Shown in pieces: positions 12,028 to 20,545 of a stretch of DNA of 64,000 nt. The notes beneath the pieces were generated by a model, which was not told the DNA's origin, did not search any database, and saw only the letters and a list, made by a program, of their open reading frames with translations. The position numbers and the translations under genes are program-made. This DNA comes from Rhinopomastus cyanomelas (Eukaryota; Chordata; Aves; Bucerotiformes; Rhinopomastidae). The DNA lies in NCBI GenBank assembly GCA_013400115.1, contig VXBP01010329.1:921515-985514 (forward strand), written 5' to 3'. The number at the start of each line of letters is the position of its first letter. Within the stretch, counting starts at the first letter, position 1.

Positions 12028-12843
12028 TATCACATTCCACTCGGTAAGAGAAAGGTGTGACTCAGGTTCATAGATGCACCCGGGGTCAAATTGAAGGGAC
12101 TTAACACCATAAGTTCACAAAGAGATCAAAGTTTTACTATAGCTATTAAATTCTGAACTCCAACAGCACAGAAAATCACCCAAAAATTACCCAATCCTGG
12201 ACTCAAAGAGTACAAGACTGGAGCTACCCAAGGCTGAACTCCGGGATCAGAATAGGCAGGAGGAGCAGAGAACAGGAAGAGGGAGAGTGGAGAGAGAGGA
12301 CACCAGTTTGGGAACTGGTGGGGGAGAACAGATGGAGCAAGGACAAAAGGGAGAGCAGGATAATGGAGAGAGGAGAAAGGCAGGGGGAACACAAAATCCC
12401 AGATCACCACTCCCATATCCAGTGATGAAGTCTTTCAGTGTCTTCTTTCGGTCCTTCATCCAGTGTGTCCACAGGCTGATGAAGGAGGGTGATGGAGCTT
12501 CCCACACTGATCGAATCTCCCCCTTTTATACTGGCTAACAGCGGGTGTTTTTATTCACCCCAACAGTGCAAGGGACCTTGCAGATGTAAACTTTGTTAAG
12601 TGAGCCCTTGAGGGAGGAAAACTACTCATGTTCTCAGGCTCTGCAGATTCCATTGCCATCCAGAGCATCGCCATGTGCAGGGTTCCTCCTGCTGCCCTGC
12701 TCCCAGGTTATCTTCTGCTGGCTTACAGTTGTGTGAGTCATCTCACTTGTTAATCAGAGCCCAACATCACAGACTGCAAAGTTGTGTTTGTCTACACATT
12801 CATCTCCAGAGTCAGATCCAGTCATTTTGCTTTAATGTTAACA
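12028..12843 (-). mobile_element. Probable solo LTR of an endogenous retrovirus
   Basis: The first 82 bp (12028-12109) align almost base for base with 24727-24806, which begins with a clean TGTCA terminus. This identifies the left edge as the 3' end of a minus-strand LTR. On the minus strand TATAAAAG occurs at 12530-12523, in the sequence CCAGTATAAAAGGGGG, a plausible U3 core promoter. Transcription would run leftwards through a pyrimidine-rich region (antisense of the GA-rich block 12256-12390) to the shared terminus. A short hairpin lies at 12301-12320. The left end reads TATCA rather than TGTCA, probably by mutation. The right edge is uncertain; GTTAACA at 12843 would be a TG-starting terminus. 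I see no target-site duplication and no internal viral genes. Confidence 0.5.
12301..12320. repeat. 8-bp-arm inverted repeat inside the LTR
   Basis: CACCAGTT and AACTGGTG separated by TGGG. Perfect arms with a four-base loop, within the purine-rich part of the LTR. Confidence 0.7.
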
Positions 12844-12875
12844 GTAGGTCTAACTCTTCATGGGTACAAGAAAAG

Positions 12876-12950
12876 ATCATAGGATCATAGGATGTTAGGG
12901 GTTGGAAGGGACCCAAGAGATCATCGAGTCCAACCCCCCTATCTTGTTGA
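12876..12950 (-). mobile_element. CR1 LINE 3' tail
   Basis: ATCATAGGATCATAGGATGT, then TAGGGGTTGGAAGGGACCCA and GATCATCGAGTCCAACCCCC. The tail repeats ATCATAGG twice, the antisense of the CR1 terminal octamer. The variant differs from groups A-C. It stops after about 75 bp. Confidence 0.87.
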
Positions 12951-13164
12951 TGTTTCTTTAGTGAAAAGGTCTTGTCAGTGTTTCTTTTGTACAAACACTG
13001 GTTTCCAAGCGTAAACTTAAGAAGGACTATAACAACATTTCCTTTTGTTAATAGCACACTGCCCCAGGAAGATTTCTCTGCAGAAGAGATGGAGCATGTA
13101 ACACGCACAAACTCAACAAAATCCACAGCAAAGACTGGTACCCAAAATACTTTGTCATTTGAAA

Positions 13165-13304
13165 CCAACAGCAGGCGCCTGCACTTTAAAACCCACCTGG
13201 ACATATTCCTGTCTGCGTGGATCTAGGTGATGCTGCTGTGGCAGGGGGACTGGACTAGATGATCTTTTGTGGTCCCTTCCAATCCCTGATGTTCTGTGAT
13301 TCTG
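13165..13304 (+). mobile_element. CR1 LINE 3' fragment, group A
   Basis: TTTAAAACCCACCTGGACAT, TCTGCGTGGATCTAGGTGAT, CTGTGGCAGGGGGACTGGAC, GATGATCTTTTGTGGTCCCT and TCCAATCCCTGATGTTCTGT, with tail GTGATTCTGAA. It faces away from the minus-strand tail at 12876. The two 3' ends are outermost, about 430 bp apart, and form an imperfect inverted pair. Confidence 0.92.
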
Positions 13305-14483
13305 AACAAAGACTGCCCTAAGATTTCCCCAAAGGCATGGGAAACCTGTAGCACAGTGACCTGCCTGCTTTTCAGATGCTGTCACAATGCCAGTGGGCAG
13401 TAGCTCTTTGTGCTCGAAATGTTTTATGCACTTTTAAGCTGCAGGAACATTTAGGAGGACACTATCCATGTCGTCTGCAGATACTGAGCCAGCTACCAGG
13501 AAAGCAAGTGAAATGGGGAAGAAACAAGCAAGATGTCTTGGACCTTTTAAATGTCACTACAGTCATGAGTCTCAGAGTCTGCTGTTCACCTGTTGGAGGA
13601 AAGATTTAAGAAACCAGAACCTAAGGTAGATTTCATTGGGAGCCTTCTGGCATGTCCTGGCGTGTCACTTGGAATTGATTCAAGTCTCAGAGAAGACACT
13701 CCTTTACAAAGAAAGCAAAACTCTGCAACTTCTTAAAGGGGAAAAGATACTCAGAGTAGAGCCAAGTCTGAACATTTTCAGAGTTCATCTCTGATGACAG
13801 AAAGCAGCTTTCAGGGGAAGTGGCAGCTTTTCTGCACAGACCAGAACTAGGAGCTACACTGACTTCAAGTGCTCTGCCCTCAAAGAACACTTTCACTTTT
13901 TGCTGTACTGCTTGTGATTTTGAAATGAGTTGAAAAAATGAATGAAGCATTTCAGTTTGAAGCCCTGCTTGGAAATAATCATGCGTTGTAGCACTTCCGA
14001 TGGACCAGTTGTTGGCTAAAGGTTAATATATTGAGTTACATCAGCAGAAATTCAACACAAAATTGTTCAGAATCCCAGTTTTCCTGTTCCCCACTAATTT
14101 TCACCAAAGATGAACCTTTGTTATAGCTCAAGCCTCCATGTTTGTTACAGTAAGTTTAACTTCTTGATTACGTTTCAGATGGGTGCATTGCAATTTCTCT
14201 CTGTTTTTTTTTCAATGATAAATCTCAGAATCTTTGCAAAGATGAAACCTTAATTTAAAAATGAAACCACCTACCAGGATGTGTCCTGAGGTATCAGCCT
14301 TCTGTCAAGGAGCAGTTCACACTTCACCCAGGAGTGTCAGCTCATTAAACACCACTGTACTGTCTTGCTTCTGCCCAGAAACCACTGAAAGGATAAACAT
14401 GATAGAAATCTATTAAAAACAACCCCATGTCTTTCAGAAAGTACCCAGCAATTAATGTCAGTTGCAACTCCCTGTTGGTAATT

Positions 14484-14518
14484 GTTACCTTAATCTAATT
14501 GCTACCTTCATCTAACTG
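14484..14518 (+). repeat. Imperfect 17-18 bp tandem duplication
   Basis: GTTACCTTAATCTAATTG followed directly by CTACCTTCATCTAACTG. Two diverged copies. Confidence 0.5.
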
Positions 14519-15247
14519 ATGATGTTTAAAATACCTATCTAGGTTTTCATCAGTGAAGATCTTTTGCTTTCACTTGATGACACAAGTTGCACAGAAGACT
14601 TTAAGGACAGTGTGTGTCTGTCCTGTCCCCTGTAAGTCACTGCAGAGCAGCAACAACAGGGACTAACATTGCACCACTGACTGAAAACATCAAGGCATTT
14701 GGGACAGGCCTGCAACACAAACCTAAAACAAATCCATTTGAACTGCACTAAAGGCCAAAACAAGTGGGAGGGCAGAGGCATCGAGGGATTTAGCTGGAGA
14801 GAAAGCAGTTAAATGTGGAAATGAGCTCCATTCCAGAAGGTACAATGATCTATTTCAGTCACAGGCTGAAGAAACTGGAAATGTCTCTAACGCACGCAGA
14901 GCAGGGGAGGACTTCAAAGTCTTATCCTCCCACAGCATAGTGGGTTGCATCGTAACCTTCAATTACGGGATAATAATCAGAAGATGACTTAAAATTTCTT
15001 GCAGAAAGCACTTTTAGCTACCTGTGGGCCTAATAATAAATTGGATTCTGCATTTGGTGGCACTGAATGAAGCTCCAGTGCCATTTACCATCTTATTTCA
15101 CAGATTAGCAACTGTCCGAGGCCAGTTAAGCACCTGCATCACAGATCCTGGTACAAACTGCTTCATTGCCAAATGCATCTTTCACCAAGCAAACAACATG
15201 GTGAAATATGAAAACCAGAAGGGTTCTTTGCTCAGAAGTTGTTTCCA

Positions 15248-15280
15248 TTCTTTCTTTTTTTCCCCCTCTCTTTCTTTTTT
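15248..15280 (+). repeat. Pyrimidine tract
   Basis: T/C-only run with TTCTTTC, CCCCC and CTCTTTC blocks. Simple sequence. Confidence 0.7.
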
Positions 15281-15585
15281 GGTTGTTTTGAATAGCCTTT
15301 TCTTTCACAAACTGTTAATAAATAAAAATGCCAGTTCTCTCTTCTAATCAGAGTACAAATCCTTTTACATTTCTACCTGCAACACAGCTGCTTTAAATTA
15401 AACCAAAAAGCTTCATATAGAGAGAAAATGCTTATACATCTTGAATACATATAACCATTACAAGCTGATGAGATACCTGTGTGTTAATCAAAGTAGGTTA
15501 CTAAACACAACAAGCCTGCTCCAAAATGTTACTGCTCTGACCATGAATTGGGAAAAATATCCCCTTTGGTACCTAGTGAAAAGGT

Positions 15586-15657
15586 GATGTTAGGTCATGG
15601 GCTGGGTTGCATGATCTTGGAGATCTTCTCCAGCCTCAATAATTCTGTGATTCTGTG
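15586..15657 (+). mobile_element. CR1 LINE 3' tail, group B (first of four in a row)
   Basis: GATGTTAGGTCATGGGCTGG, ATGATCTTGGAGATCTTCTC and CAGCCTCAATAATTCTGTGA, with tail TTCTGTG. About 70 bp of 3' end. Confidence 0.9.
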
Positions 15658-15687
15658 TTGTACCTGAGTAGTGACTTAGAAGTGTTA

Positions 15688-15940
15688 GCCTGAAGCTGCA
15701 CCAGGGGAGGGTCAGGTTGGATGTTAAGAAGCCCTTCCTCATGGAAAGGGTGATCAGACACTGGAACATACTGCCCAGGGCCGTGGTGAAGTCCCCATCC
15801 CTGGAGGTGTTTAAGAACAGCCTGGCAGAGGCCCTTAGTGCCCAGGTCTGGCTGGTATGGTGATGTTAGGTCATGGGCTGGGCTGGATGAGCTCAGAAGG
15901 CTTTTCCAGCCTCAATAACTGTAAGATTCTGTGATTCTAA
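15688..15940 (+). mobile_element. CR1 LINE 3' fragment, group B (second of four)
   Basis: AGCTGCACCAGGGGAGGGTC, GAAGCCCTTCCTCATGGAAA, TGGAACATACTGCCCAGGGC and CCATCCCTGGAGGTGTTTAA. The full 3' end GATGTTAGGTCATGGGCTGG...CAGCCTCAATAACTGTAAGA follows. The end matches the short tail just upstream, so the two may be separate insertions or one duplicated tail. Confidence 0.94.
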
Positions 15941-15974
15941 TAGCTGACTCTAAATCTGGGAGAGTTTTTACAGC

Positions 15975-16186
15975 ATCATTCTAAATGGGTAGGATGAGGG
16001 TGGTGAAACATTGGCACAGGTTGCCTAGAGAGGTGGAAGATGCCCTGTCCTTGGAAACCTTCAAGGTCAGGTTGTATGGGGGTCTGGGCAACCTAATCTA
16101 GTTGATGTCCCCGCAGTGAACAGGGAGGCCTGGGCTAGATGGCTTTTACAGGTCCTTCCCACCCCAAAGCATTCTATGATTCTGAA
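15975..16186 (+). mobile_element. CR1 LINE 3' fragment, older type (third of four)
   Basis: GGTGGTGAAACATTGGCACA, GGTTGCCTAGAGAGGTGGAA, GATGCCCTGTCCTTGGAAAC, GTGAACAGGGAGGCCTGGGC and CCCAAAGCATTCTATGATTC. It has a distinct 3' UTR unlike groups A-C. Confidence 0.9.
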
Positions 16187-16287
16187 TAGTACTCTATTTT
16201 CATTACTACACGGCTCACCCTGTTCAGACAAAGACTGAAACACCCATAAGATATAAATTACTACATAGATCTGGAGCTTGCCCTCAA

Positions 16288-16473
16288 GATTCAGCACTAG
16301 GAATATGGGCTGCCCAGGGAGGTTGTGGAGTCTCCTTCTCGGGAGACATTTAAAACCCTCCTGGATATGTTCCTGTACGACTGGATCTACGGGATCTTGC
16401 TGTGGCAAGATTGGACTGGATGGTCTTTCAAGGTCCCTTCCAATCCCTCATAGTCCATGATTCTGTGATCCCA
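16288..16473 (+). mobile_element. CR1 LINE 3' fragment, group A (fourth of four)
   Basis: GGGCTGCCCAGGGAGGTTGT, GGAGTCTCCTTCTCGGGAGA, TGTTCCTGTACGACTGGATC, GGACTGGATGGTCTTTCAAG and CCCTTCCAATCCCTCATAGT, with tail GATTCTGTGAT. Same orientation as the three copies upstream. Confidence 0.93.
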
Positions 16474-17431
16474 TTTCTGCCAAAAAGCAACAAAGAAATG
16501 CTACTTTTTCCCCAAACAAAAAACTTGAGTTTCAGTGAGGGATTTTTTTTGTTGTCTTTTAAGCTTGGGATTGTAATAAGATAGTTTTAAAAAGAGTATT
16601 AACATGGAAGACTACTCCTCTAATTATAATAACCTTTCTGATTCTTTCAGAATAAATTTGGTTAAACACTTTTCATGTGATTCGCTTCATTATCTTTTCA
16701 TTTAAATCATCTTCAGTGACACGCTGCTTAATTAGGTTTGTTGTGCAGGTACCAACGGTTAAACTTGTGTATTCAGCACATGCCCTTTCGTTTGACTAGT
16801 GCAATAAATCTTATTCCTGCCAGTGTCACCACCTATTACAAAAATTAACAAGGCATCATCCAGTTAAACTCAGTTTGCAGAATGTTGTCTAGAAAGACTT
16901 TTTCTGTCACAGTGTGGTGGGACGCATTCTTGACCAGCTGGCTGGTGTTCTGTGATCCTAGTCACAAATAAAGATTCACTTGTCAGCTCAAGTGCTGAGA
17001 ACTGAGGTTGACACATGGATGATTCTTTTTTCTGATGGGAGTCTGAATGCCCAGATTCTCATAGGGAGTGTGGAAAGAAACATTCCCCTTGGCTTTTCTC
17101 CCAGAACTTGGCTGACCTTGGGAGAGTGAGGCTGGATTGGATAACAACAGGTGTCTGCTTCACAGGGGGATGTTACTGATGCAGCACCGCAGCACCACAG
17201 CACAAAAGTGAGGTCGCTTGCAAAGAGCTCCTGGGGAAAAGGACTCTCTCTGCCTGCAGACAGGTCACACAGATTCTGACCTGGCTCCTAAGTGTAATGG
17301 ACATTCTTTATGACAGCTTTGGATGGATTTTTCTGGTACTATGTAGATTCTGACTGCCTTTGAGTTTTGTGTTAGGGTGTTTCTGGTAGGAGGTGTTTTC
17401 TTTTATCCTGATGGTGACTGGTTACACAATG
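16474..17431. other. Stretch without gene; AT-rich first half
   Basis: 16.6-16.87 kb is AT-rich with a homeodomain-type core (TTAATTAG, near 16729) and could be non-coding conserved sequence. The rest shows nothing recognisable. Confidence 0.4.
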
Positions 17432-17503
17432 CTATCTTTGCATTATGTAAAAATGGATAAGCTGTGTATCCTGCTGACGGCTGTGTTCTTTTGACTGGGC
17501 TAT
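17432..17503 (+). repeat. Left copy of about 72-bp direct repeat bounding a CR1 composite
   Basis: Aligns with 19961-20035 with 13 substitutions and one 3-base gap, about 82 percent identity by hand. It starts CTATCTTTGCATTATGTAAA and ends TTGACTGGGCTAT. It abuts the 3' end of the minus-strand CR1 exactly. Most differences are transitions at CpGs of the right copy. Confidence 0.75.
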
Positions 17504-17505
17504 AT

Positions 17506-19385
17506 CACAGAATCTTCCTAGCTGGAAAGGACCTCCCAGGTCACCAAGTCCAATCACACACACAACAACAACGACCACCCCCAAACCCTGATCAGACACC
17601 AGTACCAAACACACTCCACCAGAACACAAAATAATCCCCCCAAAATCTCTCTCACCAGAGCAGCTCCTGACGCAACATGGCTGCACAGCCCTTAAACACC
17701 TCGAGGGGCGGGGACTGAACCCCATCCCTGGGCAGCAGTGACCACACTTGTTAGTAAATAATTTCTTCCTAATAACCAATCTAAACCTCCTCTGCTGCAA
17801 CTTTAGATTATTTCCTCCGGTTCTGTCATTGTTCATTTGGAAAAGAGGTCAACACCCACCTCTCCACAACCTCCCTTCAGGTAGTTGTAGAGGGCAATGA
17901 GGTCTCCCCTCAGCCTCCTCTTCTTCAAACTAAACTTGCCCAGCTCACTCTGCCTCTCCTCACGACTTCTTCTCTAGACCCCTCATGAACTTGGTAGCCC
18001 TCCTCTGGACGCCTTCCAGCATCTCAACAACCTTCTTTTAGTGAGGGGCCCAGAACCAAACACAGTACTTGAGGTGAGGCCTCACCAGTGCCCAGTACAA
18101 GGGCACAATAACTTCCCTATTACTCCTGGCCTACTTGGCCACCAGGCCACACTGCTGGTTTACATTAAGCCGGATGTCCACCAGCACCCCCAGGGCTTTT
18201 TCTGCTGGACATAAGCACAGGACCTGGCACTTGGCCTTATTATACCTCAAATTATTGGCCTTCGCCCATCGATTCAACCTGTCCAGGTCCCTCTACACAG
18301 CCTCCTACCCTCAAGCTGATCAACACACACACAATTTGTTGTCATCTGCAAACTGGCTGAGGGTGCTCTCAATCCCTGGTCATCAATAATGATAATACAC
18401 AAGGACACCCCTGAGGGACACCCCTGATGACCAGCTGCCAACTAAGTTTCACCCCATTAATCACCACTCTCTGGGCTTGGCCATGCAGCCAGCATTTCAC
18501 CCAGGGGAGAGTACACTCATCTATGCCATCATCTGCCAGCTGTGGGAGACAGTGTCAAAGGCCTCACCAAAGTCCAGGCAGAAAGCAGGGCACATGGTCA
18601 TAGAAAGACATCAGGTTGCTTAAGCAAGACTTCCCCTTCATAAACCCATGCCGGCTGGCCATGATCCCTTTGCTGCCCCACACTTGCTGTCAGAGCTCAC
18701 TCAAAATGATCTTACCTGGTACCAAGGTCAGACTGACAGGCCTGTAGTTCCCCAGATCCTCCTTCCAACCCTTCTTGTAGGCTGGTATCACATTAACTAC
18801 TCTCCAATCACCTGGTACTTCCCCTGTTGACCAGGATTGCTCCTCAGAAGGGAATCTGCTGTAATTACTGCCCTCCTCTTGCTTTTCACAGAAGCAGTCT
18901 TAATGCATGGAGTCAGCTGCTGCAGCAACTCCCTGGATGGGACTTCATCAGCATCCTCACCTTCCTCATCCTCTGTCTCCAGAGCCCTGGGTCTGTTCTG
19001 TAAGGGCACCTGGGAAGGTGGGAGAGGTCTGGAGCGTCACTCCTGCTGCCCCAAGCAGGTGCCTGCTTCCATCCTCTCCTAGTTCCCTTCCTTCTCCCTA
19101 GCGACAGGAGGGCAGGGGATCGATCCTCTACCTCTCCTCGAAGCAACATCTGCAGCCTTTTTCCTCAGGATGACAGGGTGTGGCTCCACCAATCTATTTC
19201 CCTTTCACACTCCCACAAGGACTTCAATCTCTCCACTTTTGCCTTGAGCGCAGCCACTAGGTTAAGCAGCGCACGGGGCCCTCAGGTGCCATCTCGGTCG
19301 TTCTCCTGCAGCACTGACAGGCCCAGACGCTCCACAACACCTGAGCGGCTGCGGGCCTCCGCGGCAGGGGACCGCATTCCTTTTA
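17506..19385 (-). mobile_element. CR1 LINE with ORF1 remnant, RT core and full 3' end
   Basis: The longest CR1 copy here. On the minus strand from the 5' side, an ORF1-like start (AKVERLKSLWECEREIDWW, coiled) leads to an esterase-type motif (SKRRAVITADSLLRSN; the family has GDSLL), at about 19250-18840. It then joins directly to the reverse transcriptase at QSWSTGEVPGDWR near 18840, skipping the rest of ORF1 and the ORF2 endonuclease. RT blocks follow: KEDLGNYRPVSLTLVPGKII, then the antisense of the palm and later thumb-side segments down to DRTGGNNLKLQQRRFRLVIR near 17830. Frameshifts and stops are many. The 3' UTR (17506-17760) contains a CA/AAC-rich stretch and the antisense tail ATCACAGAATCTTCCTAGCT. 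In intact CR1, ORF1 binds RNA and ORF2 cuts the target and copies the RNA. This copy is defective. Confidence 0.9.
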
Positions 19386-19749
19386 ACGGCGGCTTTCGAC
19401 CGAGCGGAGGCCGTTTCCGGATGTCTCGTTAAGAGAACGAGGGCTTCTCGCCCGCGGCCCCCGCCTGCCAGCCCTCCCGCCTTCCGCCCTTCCCGCCCTC
19501 AGCGCTGAGGGAGCTCGCGCCCACCGCCTCCGACTGCCCGCGCGGCGCCCGGCCACGCCCCCTCCGCGCCGATGGGCTGCCGCGGCCGCACTGGTTCGGA
19601 CTGGGAGCCGGGCGAGAGGTCCCTGAGCCCGGAAGCCCGTCTGTGCAGCAGTGGGAGCCTTCCCCGCGGGCTGCCCCGCCGCTGTTGCTGCCGGCGCTGC
19701 CGCCTGAGGTGAAGGGGCGCTCACAGCCTCCGAGCCCTCTGCCACGTCC
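19386..19749. promoter_or_regulatory. CpG-dense GC-rich island, probably the CR1 5' region
   Basis: CpG dinucleotides are closely packed (for example GCCCGCGCGGCGCCCGGCCA), with GC-box-like CCACGCCCCCTCC near 19552. It lies immediately 5' of the ORF1 remnant of the minus-strand CR1, where the family's GC-rich 5' UTR and internal promoter are expected. It could instead be a host CpG-island promoter into which CR1 pieces inserted. CpG retention argues against long-term germline methylation. Open frames of 120-154 codons here (minus 19383-19847, 19429-19791) are GC-driven and not protein-like. Confidence 0.6.
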
Positions 19750-19960
19750 TGTTTCAACAAGGCCACGCGTCGGGTCCTGCACCTGGGCCACAACAACCCC
19801 CAGCAGCCACGGCCTTGGGGAGCAGCGGCTGGAGAGCTGCTCGGCAAGGAGCGACCTTGGAGGTGTTAACAGAGGGCCGGCTGAACAGGAGCCAGCAGGG
19901 TGGCCGAGAAGGCCAGTGCAATTGATCAGCAGTAGTGTGGCCAGCAGGAGCAGGGAGCTG
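19750..19960 (+). mobile_element. CR1 LINE ORF2 fragment in opposite orientation
   Basis: The plus-strand translation gives FNKATRRVLHLGHNNPQQ, RLGEQRLESCS, PAEQEPAGWPRRP and SSVASRSRELL. These match the CR1 segment that follows the RT palm (consensus style: KCRVLHLGHNNP, then SVASRSREV). It overlaps in content with the minus-strand copy at about 18060-18240, so it is a second source copy rather than the inverted 5' end of the same one. It ends exactly at the right direct repeat. Confidence 0.88.
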
Positions 19961-20035
19961 CTCTCTTTGCGTTATGTAAACACGGATAATAAGCGGTGTG
20001 TCCTGCTGACAGCCACGTTCCTTCGACTGGGCTGT
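19961..20035 (+). repeat. Right copy of about 72-bp direct repeat
   Basis: Starts CTCTCTTTGCGTTATGTAAA and ends CGACTGGGCTGT. It is the partner of 17432-17503 and is richer in CpG, so it may be the less decayed copy. Confidence 0.75.
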
Positions 20036-20212
20036 AGAATTGTCAGAACATCAACACAAGCGGTCAAAAGCTCCCTGCCAGGAAGTTAGCTGGTGCTCTC
20101 CTCCGGTCATAAATACACGGGTTTTTCCTGGTAGGAGATTGTACAGACAAAAGAAAGCAGATTGCCCAGTAGGTAACGCCAAAGATTATACACACAGGCA
20201 TGCAGAAATCTC

Positions 20213-20545
20213 GCAGAATCACAGAACATTAGGATGATCAAAAGATCATCCAGTCCCATCCCTCTGCCACAGCAGGATCACCTCAATCCAGTCGCACAGG
20301 AACATGGCCAGGCAGATTTTAAATATCTCCAGAGAAAGAGACTCTACAACCCCCCTGGGCAGCCCCTTCCAGTGCTCTGTCACCCTCACTGGGAGGAAGT
20401 GTCTTCTCACATTGATGTGGAACCCCCTGTGTTCCAGCTCATACCAGTTGCCCCTTGTCCTACCATTAGATGACACTGAGCAGAGCCTGGCTCCATGCAT
20501 CCTTATCAACATTAATGAGGTCACCCCTCACTCTCCTTATTTACA
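20213..20545 (-). mobile_element. CR1 LINE 3' fragment, group A
   Basis: Antisense tail GAATCACAGAACATTAGGAT, AGATCATCCAGTCCCATCCC, ATATCTCCAGAGAAAGAGAC and GGGCAGCCCCTTCCAGTGCT. On the minus strand NGRTRGNWYELEHRGFHINV and RRHFLPVRVTEHWKGLPRGV are readable. Eight or so bases of the usual GGAAGGGACCT are missing near the tail. Confidence 0.94.

Larger units (their letters stand above)
13305..15585. other. Stretch without recognisable gene or repeat
   Basis: Mostly unique-looking. A pyrimidine tract lies at 15248-15280 and a short tandem duplication at 14484-14518. No gene or CR1 recognised. Confidence 0.45.

Noticed and set aside
12021..12850. Target-site duplication around the 12-kb LTR
   Set aside because: AACCA before 12028 and GTAGG after 12843 do not match. 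Either the right edge is wrong or the duplication has decayed.
19383..19847. 154-codon minus-strand frame rich in A, G, R and P across the CpG island
   Set aside because: GC-rich DNA lacks stops by composition. Frames are open on both strands, and the sequence shows no domain.
17506..19960. Twin-priming inversion to explain the opposite-strand CR1 piece
   Set aside because: The plus-strand piece repeats a region already present in the minus-strand copy, so it is not that copy's missing 5' part.
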